Below, piece by piece: positions 1-6,164 of a DNA stretch of 9,130 nucleotides. A model generated the notes under the pieces. It saw only the letters and a program-made list of their open reading frames with translations, did not search any database and was not told where the DNA came from. The stretch comes from Sedimenticola sp. GTDB lineage: Bacteria > Pseudomonadota > Gammaproteobacteria > Chromatiales > Chromatiaceae. The number at the start of each line of letters is the position of its first letter. Position 1 is the stretch's first letter. Location: contig JALULB010000238.1 of NCBI GenBank assembly GCA_027041035.1, positions 1-9,130 on the forward strand, written 5' to 3'. The position numbers and the translations under genes were made by a program.

Positions 1-1
1 G

Positions 2-43
2 CAGGAAGATAAGCGACTGGAGCAGATGGAGTTATTGCGCTAA
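2..43 (+). CDS. 3' end of an unidentified gene (partial)
   Basis: Thirteen sense codons and a TAA stop are open from the left edge of the window, giving the C-terminal peptide QEDKRLEQMELLR. The tail is charged and probably helical. It is too short to assign by homology. The three hairpins that start 2 bp after the stop are the kind of 3' context seen after transposase genes of the IS200/IS605 or REP-associated type. A transposase tail is therefore the leading guess, by context only. The other two plus-strand frames are less convincing: frame 1 stops within four codons. Confidence 0.45.
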   Translation, partial: QEDKRLEQMELLR

Positions 44-44
44 T

Positions 45-118
45 GCCGCCTTTAGGCGGCTCCTGAACTTGCCGCTTTGAGCGGCTCACAAAGTTAAAGC
101 CCCCGGCTTTGCCGGGGG
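45..118. repeat. Cluster of three perfect hairpins (possible IS200/IS605 or REP-like end)
   Basis: Three stem-loops lie in 74 bp. The first is GCCGCC-TTTA-GGCGGC (45-60), the second GCCGC-TTTGA-GCGGC (71-85) and the third CCCCCGGC-TTT-GCCGGGGG (100-118). The first two share a related stem sequence and pyrimidine-rich loops. None is followed by a T-run, so they are poor intrinsic terminators. Subterminal palindromes recognised as single-stranded hairpins are typical of IS200/IS605 elements and REP sequences. The preceding stop codon at 41-43 fits a transposase gene running into its element end. The exact element boundary and the family cannot be fixed here. Confidence 0.5.
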
Positions 119-192
119 ATACTTACTAACATAGGGTTAAGCTCTCTATATAAGCATAGGCGCAGCTGCTCCCCGTATCTTGTTGTAAACGA

Positions 193-221
193 TGAAAAAG
201 CTTGTTTCGCTCTGCTATACT
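193..221 (+). promoter_or_regulatory. Candidate extended -10 promoter for the amidase gene
   Basis: TGCTATACT at 213-221 is an extended -10 element (TGn + TATACT). A weak -35 (TGAAAA, 193-198) lies 17 bp upstream. Transcription would begin near 228, downstream of the ATG at 192 but upstream of the alternative GTG start at 255. If it is used, this promoter makes the first 20 or so codons of the longest reading frame untranslated leader. Inferred by eye; a single good -10 can occur by chance. Confidence 0.4.
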
Positions 222-254
222 GAAAGACTCCATAAATCACCGGGGTTGATACAC

Positions 255-1580
255 GTGGGCTTTGCCGGACGCGCGCCATCCGTATCGGTCAGCGATCTGC
301 TGGCCTGGTTATTCGTTCTGTTGTTCTCGGCCCAGGTTCAGGCCGCGTCGGTCGAACGCATGCGCGTGCGCGCCGCGCCGGATCACACCCGTTTCGTCTT
401 CGATCTGTCCGGACCGGTGGAGCATCGCGTGTTTGCGTTGAGCAAGCCCGACCGCCTGGTGTTGGACATCAAGAAGGCGCGGATGCTGAAGTCGCTCCCG
501 CGCCTGTCCGCCGACCCTTATATAAAGGGTATTCGCAGCGCGGCCTGGTCCAACGGCGACCTGCGTATCGTCTTCGATCTGCGTCGCGCCATCGTACCGA
601 AGAGCTTTCTGTTGAAGCCGACCGGGAGCTTCGGCCATCGCCTGGTGCTGGATATCTATGCCGCCAAGGGAGACCGGCCGCAAGCGGTGATGACCGCGAT
701 TCCGGACGATCCGGCGCCGCGTGACGTGTTCGTCGCGATCGATGCCGGTCATGGCGGCGAGGATCCCGGCGCGCAGGGTCCGCACGGCGTGCAGGAGAAG
801 CAGGTCGTATTGCGGATCGCCCGAGAACTGGCCCGGCAGATCAATGCCCGGGAAGGGATGCGCGCGGTGCTGGTGCGTGACGGTGATTACTACCTGAGCC
901 TGCGTAAACGCATGCAGGTTGCGCGCAAGCATGGTGCCGATCTGTTTGTCTCCATCCATGCCGACGCGTTCAAGAACCCGCGCGCGCGCGGCAGCTCCGT
1001 GTACGTGGTTTCTCGGCGGGGCGCGTCCAGCGAGGCGGCGCGCTGGCTGGCGGAGAAGGAGAACGCCGCGGACCTGGTCGGTGGCGTCAGTCTTGGCGGC
1101 AAGGATCCGTTGCTTGCCTCGGTGTTGCTCGATCTGTCGCAGAGTGCCACGTTGCGCGCCAGTACGTTGGCCGCGCGCGAGGTTTTCAATGCGCTGCGCT
1201 CGGTCGGCAAGATTCATGGCCGACGCGTGCAGAAGGCGGGATTCATGGTGCTGAAATCACCGGACATCCCGTCGATGCTGATCGAAACGGCCTTCATCTC
1301 CAACCCCGAGGAGGAGCGCAAGCTCAACGACCCGGCGCATCAGAAAAAGCTCGCGGCGGCGATCTTGAAGGGCATCAGCCGTTACTTCGACAAGCACACG
1401 CCGGAAGGCACCCTGCTGGCGCGCCGCAAGCTGCCGGTCAAGCACCGTATCCGGCGCGGCGAAACCCTGTCCGGCATCGCCGCGCGCTACGCTGTCAGCC
1501 TCGACAAGCTGCGCCTGGAGAACCGTCTGCGCGGCGACCGTATCGTCGTCGGTCAGATCCTGCGGATACCCAAGGGATAG
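255..1580 (+). CDS. N-acetylmuramoyl-L-alanine amidase, AmiB/AmiC type (AMIN + Amidase_3 + LysM)
   Basis: This is a periplasmic zinc amidase that cleaves the bond between N-acetylmuramic acid and the stem peptide of peptidoglycan, usually during daughter-cell separation. Numbering from GTG 255 (441 aa), there is a Sec-type signal peptide with a hydrophobic core near residues 14-25. An AMIN domain follows at about 32-137, then Amidase_3 at about 158-378. The zinc ligands are probably His166 (in DAGHGG), Glu181 and His235 (in SIHAD), and the catalytic Glu344 lies in ETAFISN. A LysM peptidoglycan-binding repeat occupies about 396-439. LysM plus a Sec signal resembles AmiB more than the Tat-exported E. 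coli AmiC. Start choice: the frame opens at ATG 192 without a ribosome-binding site, and the 21 extra residues are not signal-like. GTG 255 has GGGG 9 nt upstream and lies after a candidate promoter. In many relatives the gene sits beside tsaE and mutL; here mutL does not follow. Confidence 0.93.
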   Translation: MGFAGRAPSVSVSDLLAWLFVLLFSAQVQAASVERMRVRAAPDHTRFVFDLSGPVEHRVFALSKPDRLVLDIKKARMLKSLPRLSADPYIKGIRSAAWSNGDLRIVFDLRRAIVPKSFLLKPTGSFGHRLVLDIYAAKGDRPQAVMTAIPDDPAPRDVFVAIDAGHGGEDPGAQGPHGVQEKQVVLRIARELARQINAREGMRAVLVRDGDYYLSLRKRMQVARKHGADLFVSIHADAFKNPRARGSSVYVVSRRGASSEAARWLAEKENAADLVGGVSLGGKDPLLASVLLDLSQSATLRASTLAAREVFNALRSVGKIHGRRVQKAGFMVLKSPDIPSMLIETAFISNPEEERKLNDPAHQKKLAAAILKGISRYFDKHTPEGTLLARRKLPVKHRIRRGETLSGIAARYAVSLDKLRLENRLRGDRIVVGQILRIPKG

Positions 1581-1589
1581 ACGCTGGCG

Positions 1590-1925
1590 ATGAATGAGCA
1601 GCGACCACCCGTCTGTCCGTTACCCGTTCCAGCGGATCTCAGTGGCTTGGAACAGGTGGCCGTCCGCCCGGACGAAGCGCTGCCGGATTATCTCCGGGCG
1701 ATGAAGCTGGCCGATGAGATCGCCGGGGAGCGGCTGGGTGACTACATGCTGATCAGTTGGTACGACCGCGACCGGGATTTCGAGTCACCGCAGCATTCCA
1801 GCGAATGTCACCAGGACAGCGCCGTACCCGGCTATGTCGACTACGCGCTGTCGCATGGCGCGACGTTGAAGGTGGATTTCGAGGATGGCCGTTTCGTGTT
1901 CTTCTATATGCCGGTGGCATTGTAG
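1590..1925 (+). CDS. Small conserved-looking protein of unknown function (possibly AF1514-like)
   Basis: This is a 111-residue, cytoplasmic-looking, acidic protein with no signal peptide or membrane segment. It starts 9 bp after the amidase stop, so the two are probably co-transcribed. Visible features are an amphipathic helix around residues 30-50 and the segment ISWYDRDRDFESP (about 55-67). The motif SECH follows, with the single Cys of the C-terminal half. A short beta-rich C-terminus ends in FVFFYMPVAL. The dense WYDRDRDFESP...SECH block looks like a conserved functional core. I have a weak memory that proteins of this pattern are labelled 'AF1514 family', a name that says nothing about function. 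The ribosome-binding site is poor, which suggests translational coupling. No role can be assigned. Confidence 0.8.
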   Translation: MNEQRPPVCPLPVPADLSGLEQVAVRPDEALPDYLRAMKLADEIAGERLGDYMLISWYDRDRDFESPQHSSECHQDSAVPGYVDYALSHGATLKVDFEDGRFVFFYMPVAL

Positions 1926-1956
1926 CGGCCGATCCCGCGACATTTGTCCAGCGCAT

Positions 1957-1984
1957 AAAAAAGCCGGGGGGAACCCGGCTTTTT
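1957..1984. terminator. Bidirectional intrinsic terminator
   Basis: An 11-bp stem pairs AAAAAGCCGGG (1958-1968) with CCCGGCTTTTT (1974-1984) around a GGGAA loop. It carries a T-run on the plus strand and, because of the A-run, also on the minus strand. It lies 32 bp after the stop at 1925 and 20 bp past the end of the minus-strand lysine-rich gene. It therefore closes the amidase operon from the left and the small minus-strand unit from the right. Confidence 0.88.
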
Positions 1985-2004
1985 CGTCTCGTGCGGAACT
2001 GCGA

Positions 2005-2121
2005 TTATTTGGCTTTCTTCAAAGCCTTCTTCGCTTTCTTCAGCTTGGCTTTCTGCTTGCTGATCTTCGCCTTGCGTTGCTTGATCTCTTTCTTCAAGCC
2101 TTTTGTTGCCTTTTTCGCCAT
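2005..2121 (-). CDS. Very small lysine-rich protein (38 aa)
   Basis: The reading frame is ATG (complement of 2119-2121) to TAA (2007-2005). It encodes 38 residues, of which 18 are lysine and one is arginine, with Ala, Leu and Ile spaced so that the chain could form one long basic helix. There is no acidic residue except Glu12, no aromatic residue and no cysteine. A strong Shine-Dalgarno AGGAG (complement of 2131-2135) sits 9 nt upstream of the ATG, and an intrinsic terminator follows 20 bp after the stop. Together these make it a real gene despite its size. The composition resembles histone-H1-like or other nucleic-acid-binding tails, but no family can be named. It probably shares a transcript with the RHH gene 58 bp upstream on the same strand. 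Confidence 0.78.
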   Translation of the reverse strand: MAKKATKGLKKEIKQRKAKISKQKAKLKKAKKALKKAK

Positions 2122-2179
2122 GGTTTCAGTCTCCTGATGGGTTATTCAGAAAGTGAATGGATAGTGTATCCAGTGAGTT

Positions 2180-2365
2180 CTAATCCGATTTATCAGCATG
2201 CTTTTGCATAAAATCACGGATGAAGCGTCTGATCTCCCTGGCCGCACTGGTATCCAGATCGTTGCACAGATCGATGAATCGGTTCCGCTCCAGCCCATTG
2301 ATCCGGATGATCAACTGACTGTCCTTCTTGTGCTTTCGCTTTTTCGTCGGCAAGGCGGGAACCAC
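2180..2365 (-). CDS. Ribbon-helix-helix (RHH) DNA-binding protein, CopG/Arc-like
   Basis: This is a 61-residue protein read from a GTG start at 2365. The N-terminus is a basic tail (KKRKHKK, residues 8-14). It is followed by a short beta-strand, SQLIIRIN (16-23), then a helix LERNRFIDLCNDL (25-37), a turn DTSA, and a second helix AAREIRRFIRDFMQ (40-54). This strand-helix-helix pattern is that of RHH dimers, in which the paired strands bind the DNA major groove; the -TSAAREI- start of helix 2 is typical. There is no clear Shine-Dalgarno, and the AT-rich inverted repeat begins only 6 bp upstream. Translation may be leaderless or may start slightly downstream at TTG. The protein is probably a local repressor acting on its own promoter. 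A toxin-antitoxin antitoxin role is possible, but the companion gene is a lysine-rich peptide that matches no toxin known to me. Confidence 0.82.
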   Translation of the reverse strand: MVPALPTKKRKHKKDSQLIIRINGLERNRFIDLCNDLDTSAAREIRRFIRDFMQKHADKSD

Positions 2366-2370
2366 GATGG

Positions 2371-2396
2371 ATATACAACGTTTATATATTGTATAT
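2371..2396. promoter_or_regulatory. Inverted repeat, candidate operator of the RHH gene
   Basis: The arms ATATACAA (2371-2378) and TTGTATAT (2389-2396) are perfect 8-bp inverted repeats separated by 10 bp of AT-rich sequence. The repeat lies immediately upstream of the RHH start codon, and the central TATATAA-like sequence on the minus strand could be its -10 element. RHH regulators bind two-fold symmetric sites and commonly repress their own promoter. I infer an autoregulatory operator/promoter. Confidence 0.55.
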
Positions 2397-2518
2397 ACGT
2401 TTCAAGTGGCTGCCAAGCGCTCCGGCAACACTCGAATGTCGGTTTTGTGTTGTCGCGCCCGCACCATGCCAAGCTGTCAGGTATCCCACGCATTTGAAAA
2501 TGGTTGATTTATAACGAA

Positions 2519-2532
2519 TTGACCGGGATCAA
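2519..2532. promoter_or_regulatory. FNR/Anr-type binding site
   Basis: TTGAC-CGGG-ATCAA matches the FNR consensus TTGAT-N4-ATCAA at 9 of 10 positions. It sits inside a longer perfect inverted repeat, AATTGA-CCGGGA-TCAATT (2517-2534). The box is about 228 bp upstream of the first cytochrome gene of a putative respiratory operon, the kind of locus FNR homologues control when oxygen is scarce. A class II arrangement would put the transcription start near 2567, but no good -10 is visible there. CRP or DNR homologues recognise related sites and cannot be excluded. Confidence 0.6.
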
Positions 2533-2543
2533 TTGACTTGCGT

Positions 2544-2558
2544 CTGCCAAACTGGCAG
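2544..2558. repeat. Small perfect hairpin in the operon leader/promoter
   Basis: CTGCCA (2544-2549) and TGGCAG (2553-2558) are perfect 6-bp arms around AAC. It lies 11 bp downstream of the FNR-like box, with no T-run after it, so it is not a terminator. It could be a second protein-binding site or a 5' mRNA hairpin, or chance. Confidence 0.35.
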
Positions 2559-2749
2559 GAAATCTGATTCAGAACCTCGTCTCTCTCCTCCATCGACGAG
2601 TCGTGTGCGCTGGGGCATGTAAGTTTTCTTTTGTAATTCAACAGGTTTTCTCCCGACGCGAGCGTTTGGCCTGCAAATTGCTTCGTCTACCGGACAACAA
2701 AATAAACCCCAATGAGTACGCTGGCGGGCATTTGTCCTCTGGCGCTGGT

Positions 2750-2754
2750 GGAGG
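2750..2754 (+). promoter_or_regulatory. Shine-Dalgarno that favours the second of two tandem ATG codons
   Basis: GGAGG lies 3 nt before the ATG at 2758 and 6 nt before the ATG at 2761. The latter spacing is closer to optimal, so translation probably starts at 2761. Confidence 0.65.
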
Positions 2755-2760
2755 AACATG

Positions 2761-3585
2761 ATGAATAGACTCTCTGGCCACGCGCGTGGCCTGTTGTGCC
2801 TTTTTCTGTGTCTGGCGGCTGTGTCCGCCTTGGCGGGTCAGCGCTCCGTCGACCCGCTGACCGCGGCCAAGGATACTGCCCGGGTGTATCACGATGCACG
2901 CTGGAATCCGCTGCATTTCAAGCCGGCGATCGACACGGCCACCGACCGGCAGTGCCTGCGTTGTCACGCGAACATCTCGACGCGCAAGCCGCTGGCCAAG
3001 GCGCCGGCGGGTGTCCCCTCCGAGGAGACGCTTGCCTGGTATCAAACGCTGGATACCTATAGCGGAGCGCAGGATACCTTCCATCGGCGTCACCTGGATA
3101 CGCCGTTCGCGCAACGCCTGATGAATCTGCATTGCAACAGTTGTCATCAAGGCCACAATCCCGACAAGGAGGTGGCCGTGAATGGTGATGCCCGACGCCA
3201 GGACGCGGATATCCGCAAGAAGGTGGATACAGACATCTGCGTGATGTGTCACGGCAAGTTCGACTACACGGTGATGCCGGGTCTCACCGGACCCTGGACG
3301 GAGAACCGAGAACGTTTCCAGAATAACTGCCTCGCCTGTCATCGCGCCTTCCGCACCAATCGCCACCAGCTGAATTTCCTCAACGCCAAGGCCATCGAGG
3401 AGGCTGGCGACAAGGATGGCGATGTCTGCTACGGCTGTCATGGCGGACGCGCCTGGTACGCCATTCCATACCCCTATGTGCGTCGCGACTGGCCGCGCAT
3501 GCCCAGCATCACCCCCGGCTGGGCCGCCAATCGGCCAACCCGTTATGACGCCAGATTCACGCAACAGAAAGGGCAGCAACAATGA
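2761..3585 (+). CDS. Periplasmic pentaheme cytochrome c
   Basis: This is a 274-residue exported electron carrier. A Sec signal peptide covers about residues 1-25 (hydrophobic core GLLCLFLCLAAVSA, cleavage near ALA-G). Five CxxCH heme c motifs follow at about 65-69 (CLRCH), 125-129 (CNSCH), 160-164 (CVMCH), 190-194 (CLACH) and 223-227 (CYGCH). Many additional histidines (for example HRRH around 108-111) can serve as distal heme ligands. The last 45 residues are heme-free and rich in Pro, Tyr and Arg. There is no membrane anchor, so it is probably a soluble periplasmic shuttle. It is the first gene of the operon and its TGA overlaps the ATG of the molybdoenzyme gene by 4 bp (ATGA at 3582-3585). 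That implies translational coupling and a direct partnership, with the cytochrome carrying electrons to or from the molybdoenzyme. It does not clearly belong to the NapC/NrfH or decaheme DmsE/MtrA groups; family assignment is open. Confidence 0.93.
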   Translation: MNRLSGHARGLLCLFLCLAAVSALAGQRSVDPLTAAKDTARVYHDARWNPLHFKPAIDTATDRQCLRCHANISTRKPLAKAPAGVPSEETLAWYQTLDTYSGAQDTFHRRHLDTPFAQRLMNLHCNSCHQGHNPDKEVAVNGDARRQDADIRKKVDTDICVMCHGKFDYTVMPGLTGPWTENRERFQNNCLACHRAFRTNRHQLNFLNAKAIEEAGDKDGDVCYGCHGGRAWYAIPYPYVRRDWPRMPSITPGWAANRPTRYDARFTQQKGQQQ

Positions 3586-6152
3586 GCGACAAGAAAAAAC
3601 TCCCCGACATCATTGGCGCCGCGCTGTGTATGAAGCGTCGTGATTTCCTGAAGACCACCTCGCTGGCGACGGCCGCCGTCGCGGGTGGTGGCCTGTTGAA
3701 ATCACGTCGCGCGGAAGCCTTCGCCTACGAACCGAATCCCACCGACGACCAGATGGAAACCGTGGTCACGAGTTGCGCGCACAACTGCGGATCGCGGCAT
3801 ATGCTGGTGGCGCACAAGAAGGGCGATGTCATCGTGCGCCTGTCCTCGGACGATGGCCGTTTTCAGAAGGGCGGCCATTATGGCAAGGATACGCGTGAAG
3901 AGCCCCAGTTGCGTGCCTGCATGCGCGGTCGCTCCTATCGCGAGCGTATCTACTCGGCGGAGCGGCTGCTCTATCCGATGATGCGCGTCGGCGAGCGGGG
4001 TTCCGGCCATTTCAAGCGTGTCTCCTGGGATACCGCCCTGGATTTCGTCGTCGACAAGATGAAGACCATCAAGGACAAGTACGGTTCGCAGGCGTTGCTC
4101 GACCAGGCCTACGCCGGTTCGTCCTACGGCGTATTGCACAAGTCGGATCAGATCGACGGCTTGCAGGCGCGCCTGCTCGGCATGTTCGCCTGCCGCACCA
4201 GTTCGTGGTCGGTGCCGTCCTACCAGGGCACCACGACCAGCTCGCGCTGGACCTTCGGCACCATCAACGACGGCAATGAAGACGATACCTTCGAGTTTTC
4301 CAAGCTGATCATCATGTGGGGCTGGAATCCGGCCTATACCTTTCATGGCGGGAATACCGTCTACTATATGCGCCGCGCCAAGCAACGCGGCTGCAAGTTC
4401 GTGTTGATCGATCCGCAGTTCACCGACTCGGCGGCGGTCTACGATGCCTGGTGGATTCCGATCAAGCCGAACACCGACGCCGCGATGCTCGCGGGGATGG
4501 CGCATTACATCTTCGTCAACAATCTTCAGGATCAGTCCTTCATCGATCAGTTCACGATGGGCATGGATGCCGGCACCATGCCGGACTGGGCGAAGAATTC
4601 GCCGAACGGCGGCGAGAACTTCAAGGACTACATCCTCGGCAAGTACGACGGCCAGGCGAAGACGCCCGAATGGGCGGCGGAGATCTGCGGCGTGAAGGCG
4701 GCGGATATCATAAAACTCGCGCATATGTACGCGACCACCAAGCCGGCCGCGCTGAAGGCCTGCTGGGGGCCGGGGCGCAATTCCTACGGAGAGCAATACA
4801 ATCGCATGGCCGCCGCGTTGCAGGCGATGACCGGCAATATCGGCATGCTCGGCGGTTGTGCCGAGGGCGTCGGCAAGGCCTGGCACGCCGAGGCCATCGC
4901 CTATCCCTACGATCAGTACTCGAACATCTGGTTCGGTTCGATCAAGTCGGATCGCTGGGCGCATCTGGTGAACAACTATCCCAACGTGAAACGCGAGGAG
5001 ATCGGCCTGTGGCCGCGCGACGACGAATACGAGGGCGTCATTCCGAATATCCGCGGCATCTTCTGGCAGGGTTCGGACTGGTTCAATCAGTTGACCAACA
5101 TCAACAAGGAGATCGCGGCGATCAAGAAGCTCGACCTGGTCGTGTGTCTCGATCAGACGATTACCCCGTCCGGGATGTTCGCCGATGTCCTGTTACCTAT
5201 CTGCACCCATTTCGAGCGTCACGATGTCGCCTTGCCCTGGTACAAGGGGCACTACTATATCCATCGGCCAAAGGTCATCGCGCCGCTGGGCGAGTCGCGT
5301 ACCGACTTGCAGGTGTTCACCGAGATGGCGTGGCGCATCGGTGGCGAGCATTTCGGCAAGGCCTATAATCCGAAGGCCGATCGCGATTACTGGGACAACC
5401 CCGACGCGGTAGACGAGGCCTATCTGCGCGAATGGTGGGACGACCAGGTGATGGGCCACCAGGCGGTGAAGATGTCCTGGGAGGAATTCAAGAGTCACGG
5501 TGTCTACAAGGTCAAGCTGGACCGACCGCATGTCGCCTTTCAGGATCAGGTCGAGAAGGGCGAACCGTTTCCGACGCCGTCCGGCAAGATCGAGATCCTG
5601 TGTACCGAGTTGGCCAAGATCGACGATTGGACCAAGACCAAGTACGGCTATCCCATCCCGTCGATACCGAAGTGGATAGAGCCGACCGAGTCGTTGAATT
5701 CCCCGTTGCGCAAGCGTTATCCCTATCACCTGATCACTCCGCACCCACGCCAGCGCACCCATTCCATCTTCAACAACAGCAAATGGCTGCGCGAGACCTA
5801 CGACCAGGACATCACGTTGAATCCCGTCGATGCCCGCCGGTTGGGTATCACCGATGGAGATACCGTGGAGGTCTGGAACGACCGTGGCATGGTGGTCGTG
5901 CCGGTGCGCACCTCCGAGCGCGTGATGCCCGGCGTGGTGATCATCTACGAGGGCGCCTGGCTGGACATGGACGCCGATCAGATCGATCGCGCCGGCAACC
6001 CCAATGTGCTGACCGCCGACGAGCCGAGCCCGGCCGGAGCCTTCGTCTACAACACCATCCTGGTGAATATCCGCAAGACCAAGAGAGCCCACTGGCCCGG
6101 TTGGGACGAAGCCGAAAACTCACGCGCCCAGGTCTTCCGGCGTGATCTGTAA
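3582..6152 (+). CDS. Tat-exported molybdopterin oxidoreductase, DMSO reductase family (DmsA-like catalytic subunit)
   Basis: This is an 856-residue Mo-bis-MGD enzyme, exported folded to the periplasm. The twin-arginine motif RRDFLK is at residues 19-24 and is preceded by an unusual 16-residue extension. Start 3582 has AAGGG upstream and couples to the preceding stop; Met17 (3630) has no ribosome-binding site. The Fe-S motif region is C65-x3-C69-x3-H73-x39-C113 followed by MRGRS. DmsA has Cys at the third position, so His73 is unusual. Family landmarks in order are YPMMRVGERGSGHF (131-144), a VPSY segment whose Ser213 is the likely Mo ligand by comparison with DmsA, SKLIIMWGWNP (240-250), VLIDPQFTDSA (274-284), WIPIKPNTDAA (291-301), the PTPSGKIE stretch (664-671), and a C-terminal MGD-binding domain (about 713-830) with QRTHSIFNN, NDRGMVVV and PGVV. 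Length is close to DmsA. No ferredoxin subunit, membrane anchor or TorD-like chaperone is encoded in the window. The substrate is unknown: S-oxides, N-oxides, sulfur, selenium or arsenic oxyanions are all possible. Confidence 0.93.
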   Translation: MSDKKKLPDIIGAALCMKRRDFLKTTSLATAAVAGGGLLKSRRAEAFAYEPNPTDDQMETVVTSCAHNCGSRHMLVAHKKGDVIVRLSSDDGRFQKGGHYGKDTREEPQLRACMRGRSYRERIYSAERLLYPMMRVGERGSGHFKRVSWDTALDFVVDKMKTIKDKYGSQALLDQAYAGSSYGVLHKSDQIDGLQARLLGMFACRTSSWSVPSYQGTTTSSRWTFGTINDGNEDDTFEFSKLIIMWGWNPAYTFHGGNTVYYMRRAKQRGCKFVLIDPQFTDSAAVYDAWWIPIKPNTDAAMLAGMAHYIFVNNLQDQSFIDQFTMGMDAGTMPDWAKNSPNGGENFKDYILGKYDGQAKTPEWAAEICGVKAADIIKLAHMYATTKPAALKACWGPGRNSYGEQYNRMAAALQAMTGNIGMLGGCAEGVGKAWHAEAIAYPYDQYSNIWFGSIKSDRWAHLVNNYPNVKREEIGLWPRDDEYEGVIPNIRGIFWQGSDWFNQLTNINKEIAAIKKLDLVVCLDQTITPSGMFADVLLPICTHFERHDVALPWYKGHYYIHRPKVIAPLGESRTDLQVFTEMAWRIGGEHFGKAYNPKADRDYWDNPDAVDEAYLREWWDDQVMGHQAVKMSWEEFKSHGVYKVKLDRPHVAFQDQVEKGEPFPTPSGKIEILCTELAKIDDWTKTKYGYPIPSIPKWIEPTESLNSPLRKRYPYHLITPHPRQRTHSIFNNSKWLRETYDQDITLNPVDARRLGITDGDTVEVWNDRGMVVVPVRTSERVMPGVVIIYEGAWLDMDADQIDRAGNPNVLTADEPSPAGAFVYNTILVNIRKTKRAHWPGWDEAENSRAQVFRRDL

Positions 6153-6164
6153 TCGCGGTATGTT

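Larger units (their letters stand above)
2397..2757. other. Non-coding region upstream of the cytochrome operon
   Basis: No convincing coding sequence on either strand; the short open frames here lack ribosome-binding sites and family features. The recognisable elements are the FNR-like box at 2519-2532, a TTGACT hexamer at 2533-2538 that could be a -35, a hairpin CTGCCA-AAC-TGGCAG at 2544-2558, and a weaker CTCGT/ACGAG pairing at 2576-2600. I see no -10 element at the right distance, so the transcription start is unknown. If it lies near the box, the leader is about 170-190 nt long. Confidence 0.6.

Noticed and set aside
100..118. GC-rich hairpin as an intrinsic terminator
   Set aside because: The stem is strong but is followed by ATACTTACTA rather than a T-run.
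309..1217. A 302-codon minus-strand open frame opposite the amidase gene
   Set aside because: High-GC shadow of a clearly identified gene; no ribosome-binding site or family features and an Arg/Gly/His-rich composition typical of antisense frames.
2158..2172. Palindrome TGGATA-GTG-TATCCA between the RHH and lysine-rich genes
   Set aside because: A perfect but short 6-bp repeat with no T-run or clear promoter spacing; I could not assign a role and it may be chance.
2198..2497. A plus-strand 99-codon frame opposite the RHH gene
   Set aside because: It runs through the inverted repeat and is antisense to a recognisable RHH domain; no ribosome-binding site.
2553..2567. Sigma-54-like site starting TGGCAGG
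   Set aside because: The -24 half is acceptable but the -12 element reads CTGA instead of TTGC, missing the invariant GC.
2638..3582. A 314-codon minus-strand open frame opposite the pentaheme cytochrome
   Set aside because: The opposite strand has five CxxCH motifs, a signal peptide and a ribosome-binding site; the minus frame has none of these.
3702..4964. A 420-codon minus-strand open frame inside the molybdoenzyme gene
   Set aside because: Antisense shadow of an unambiguous molybdopterin oxidoreductase; a similar shadow lies at 5193-6092.
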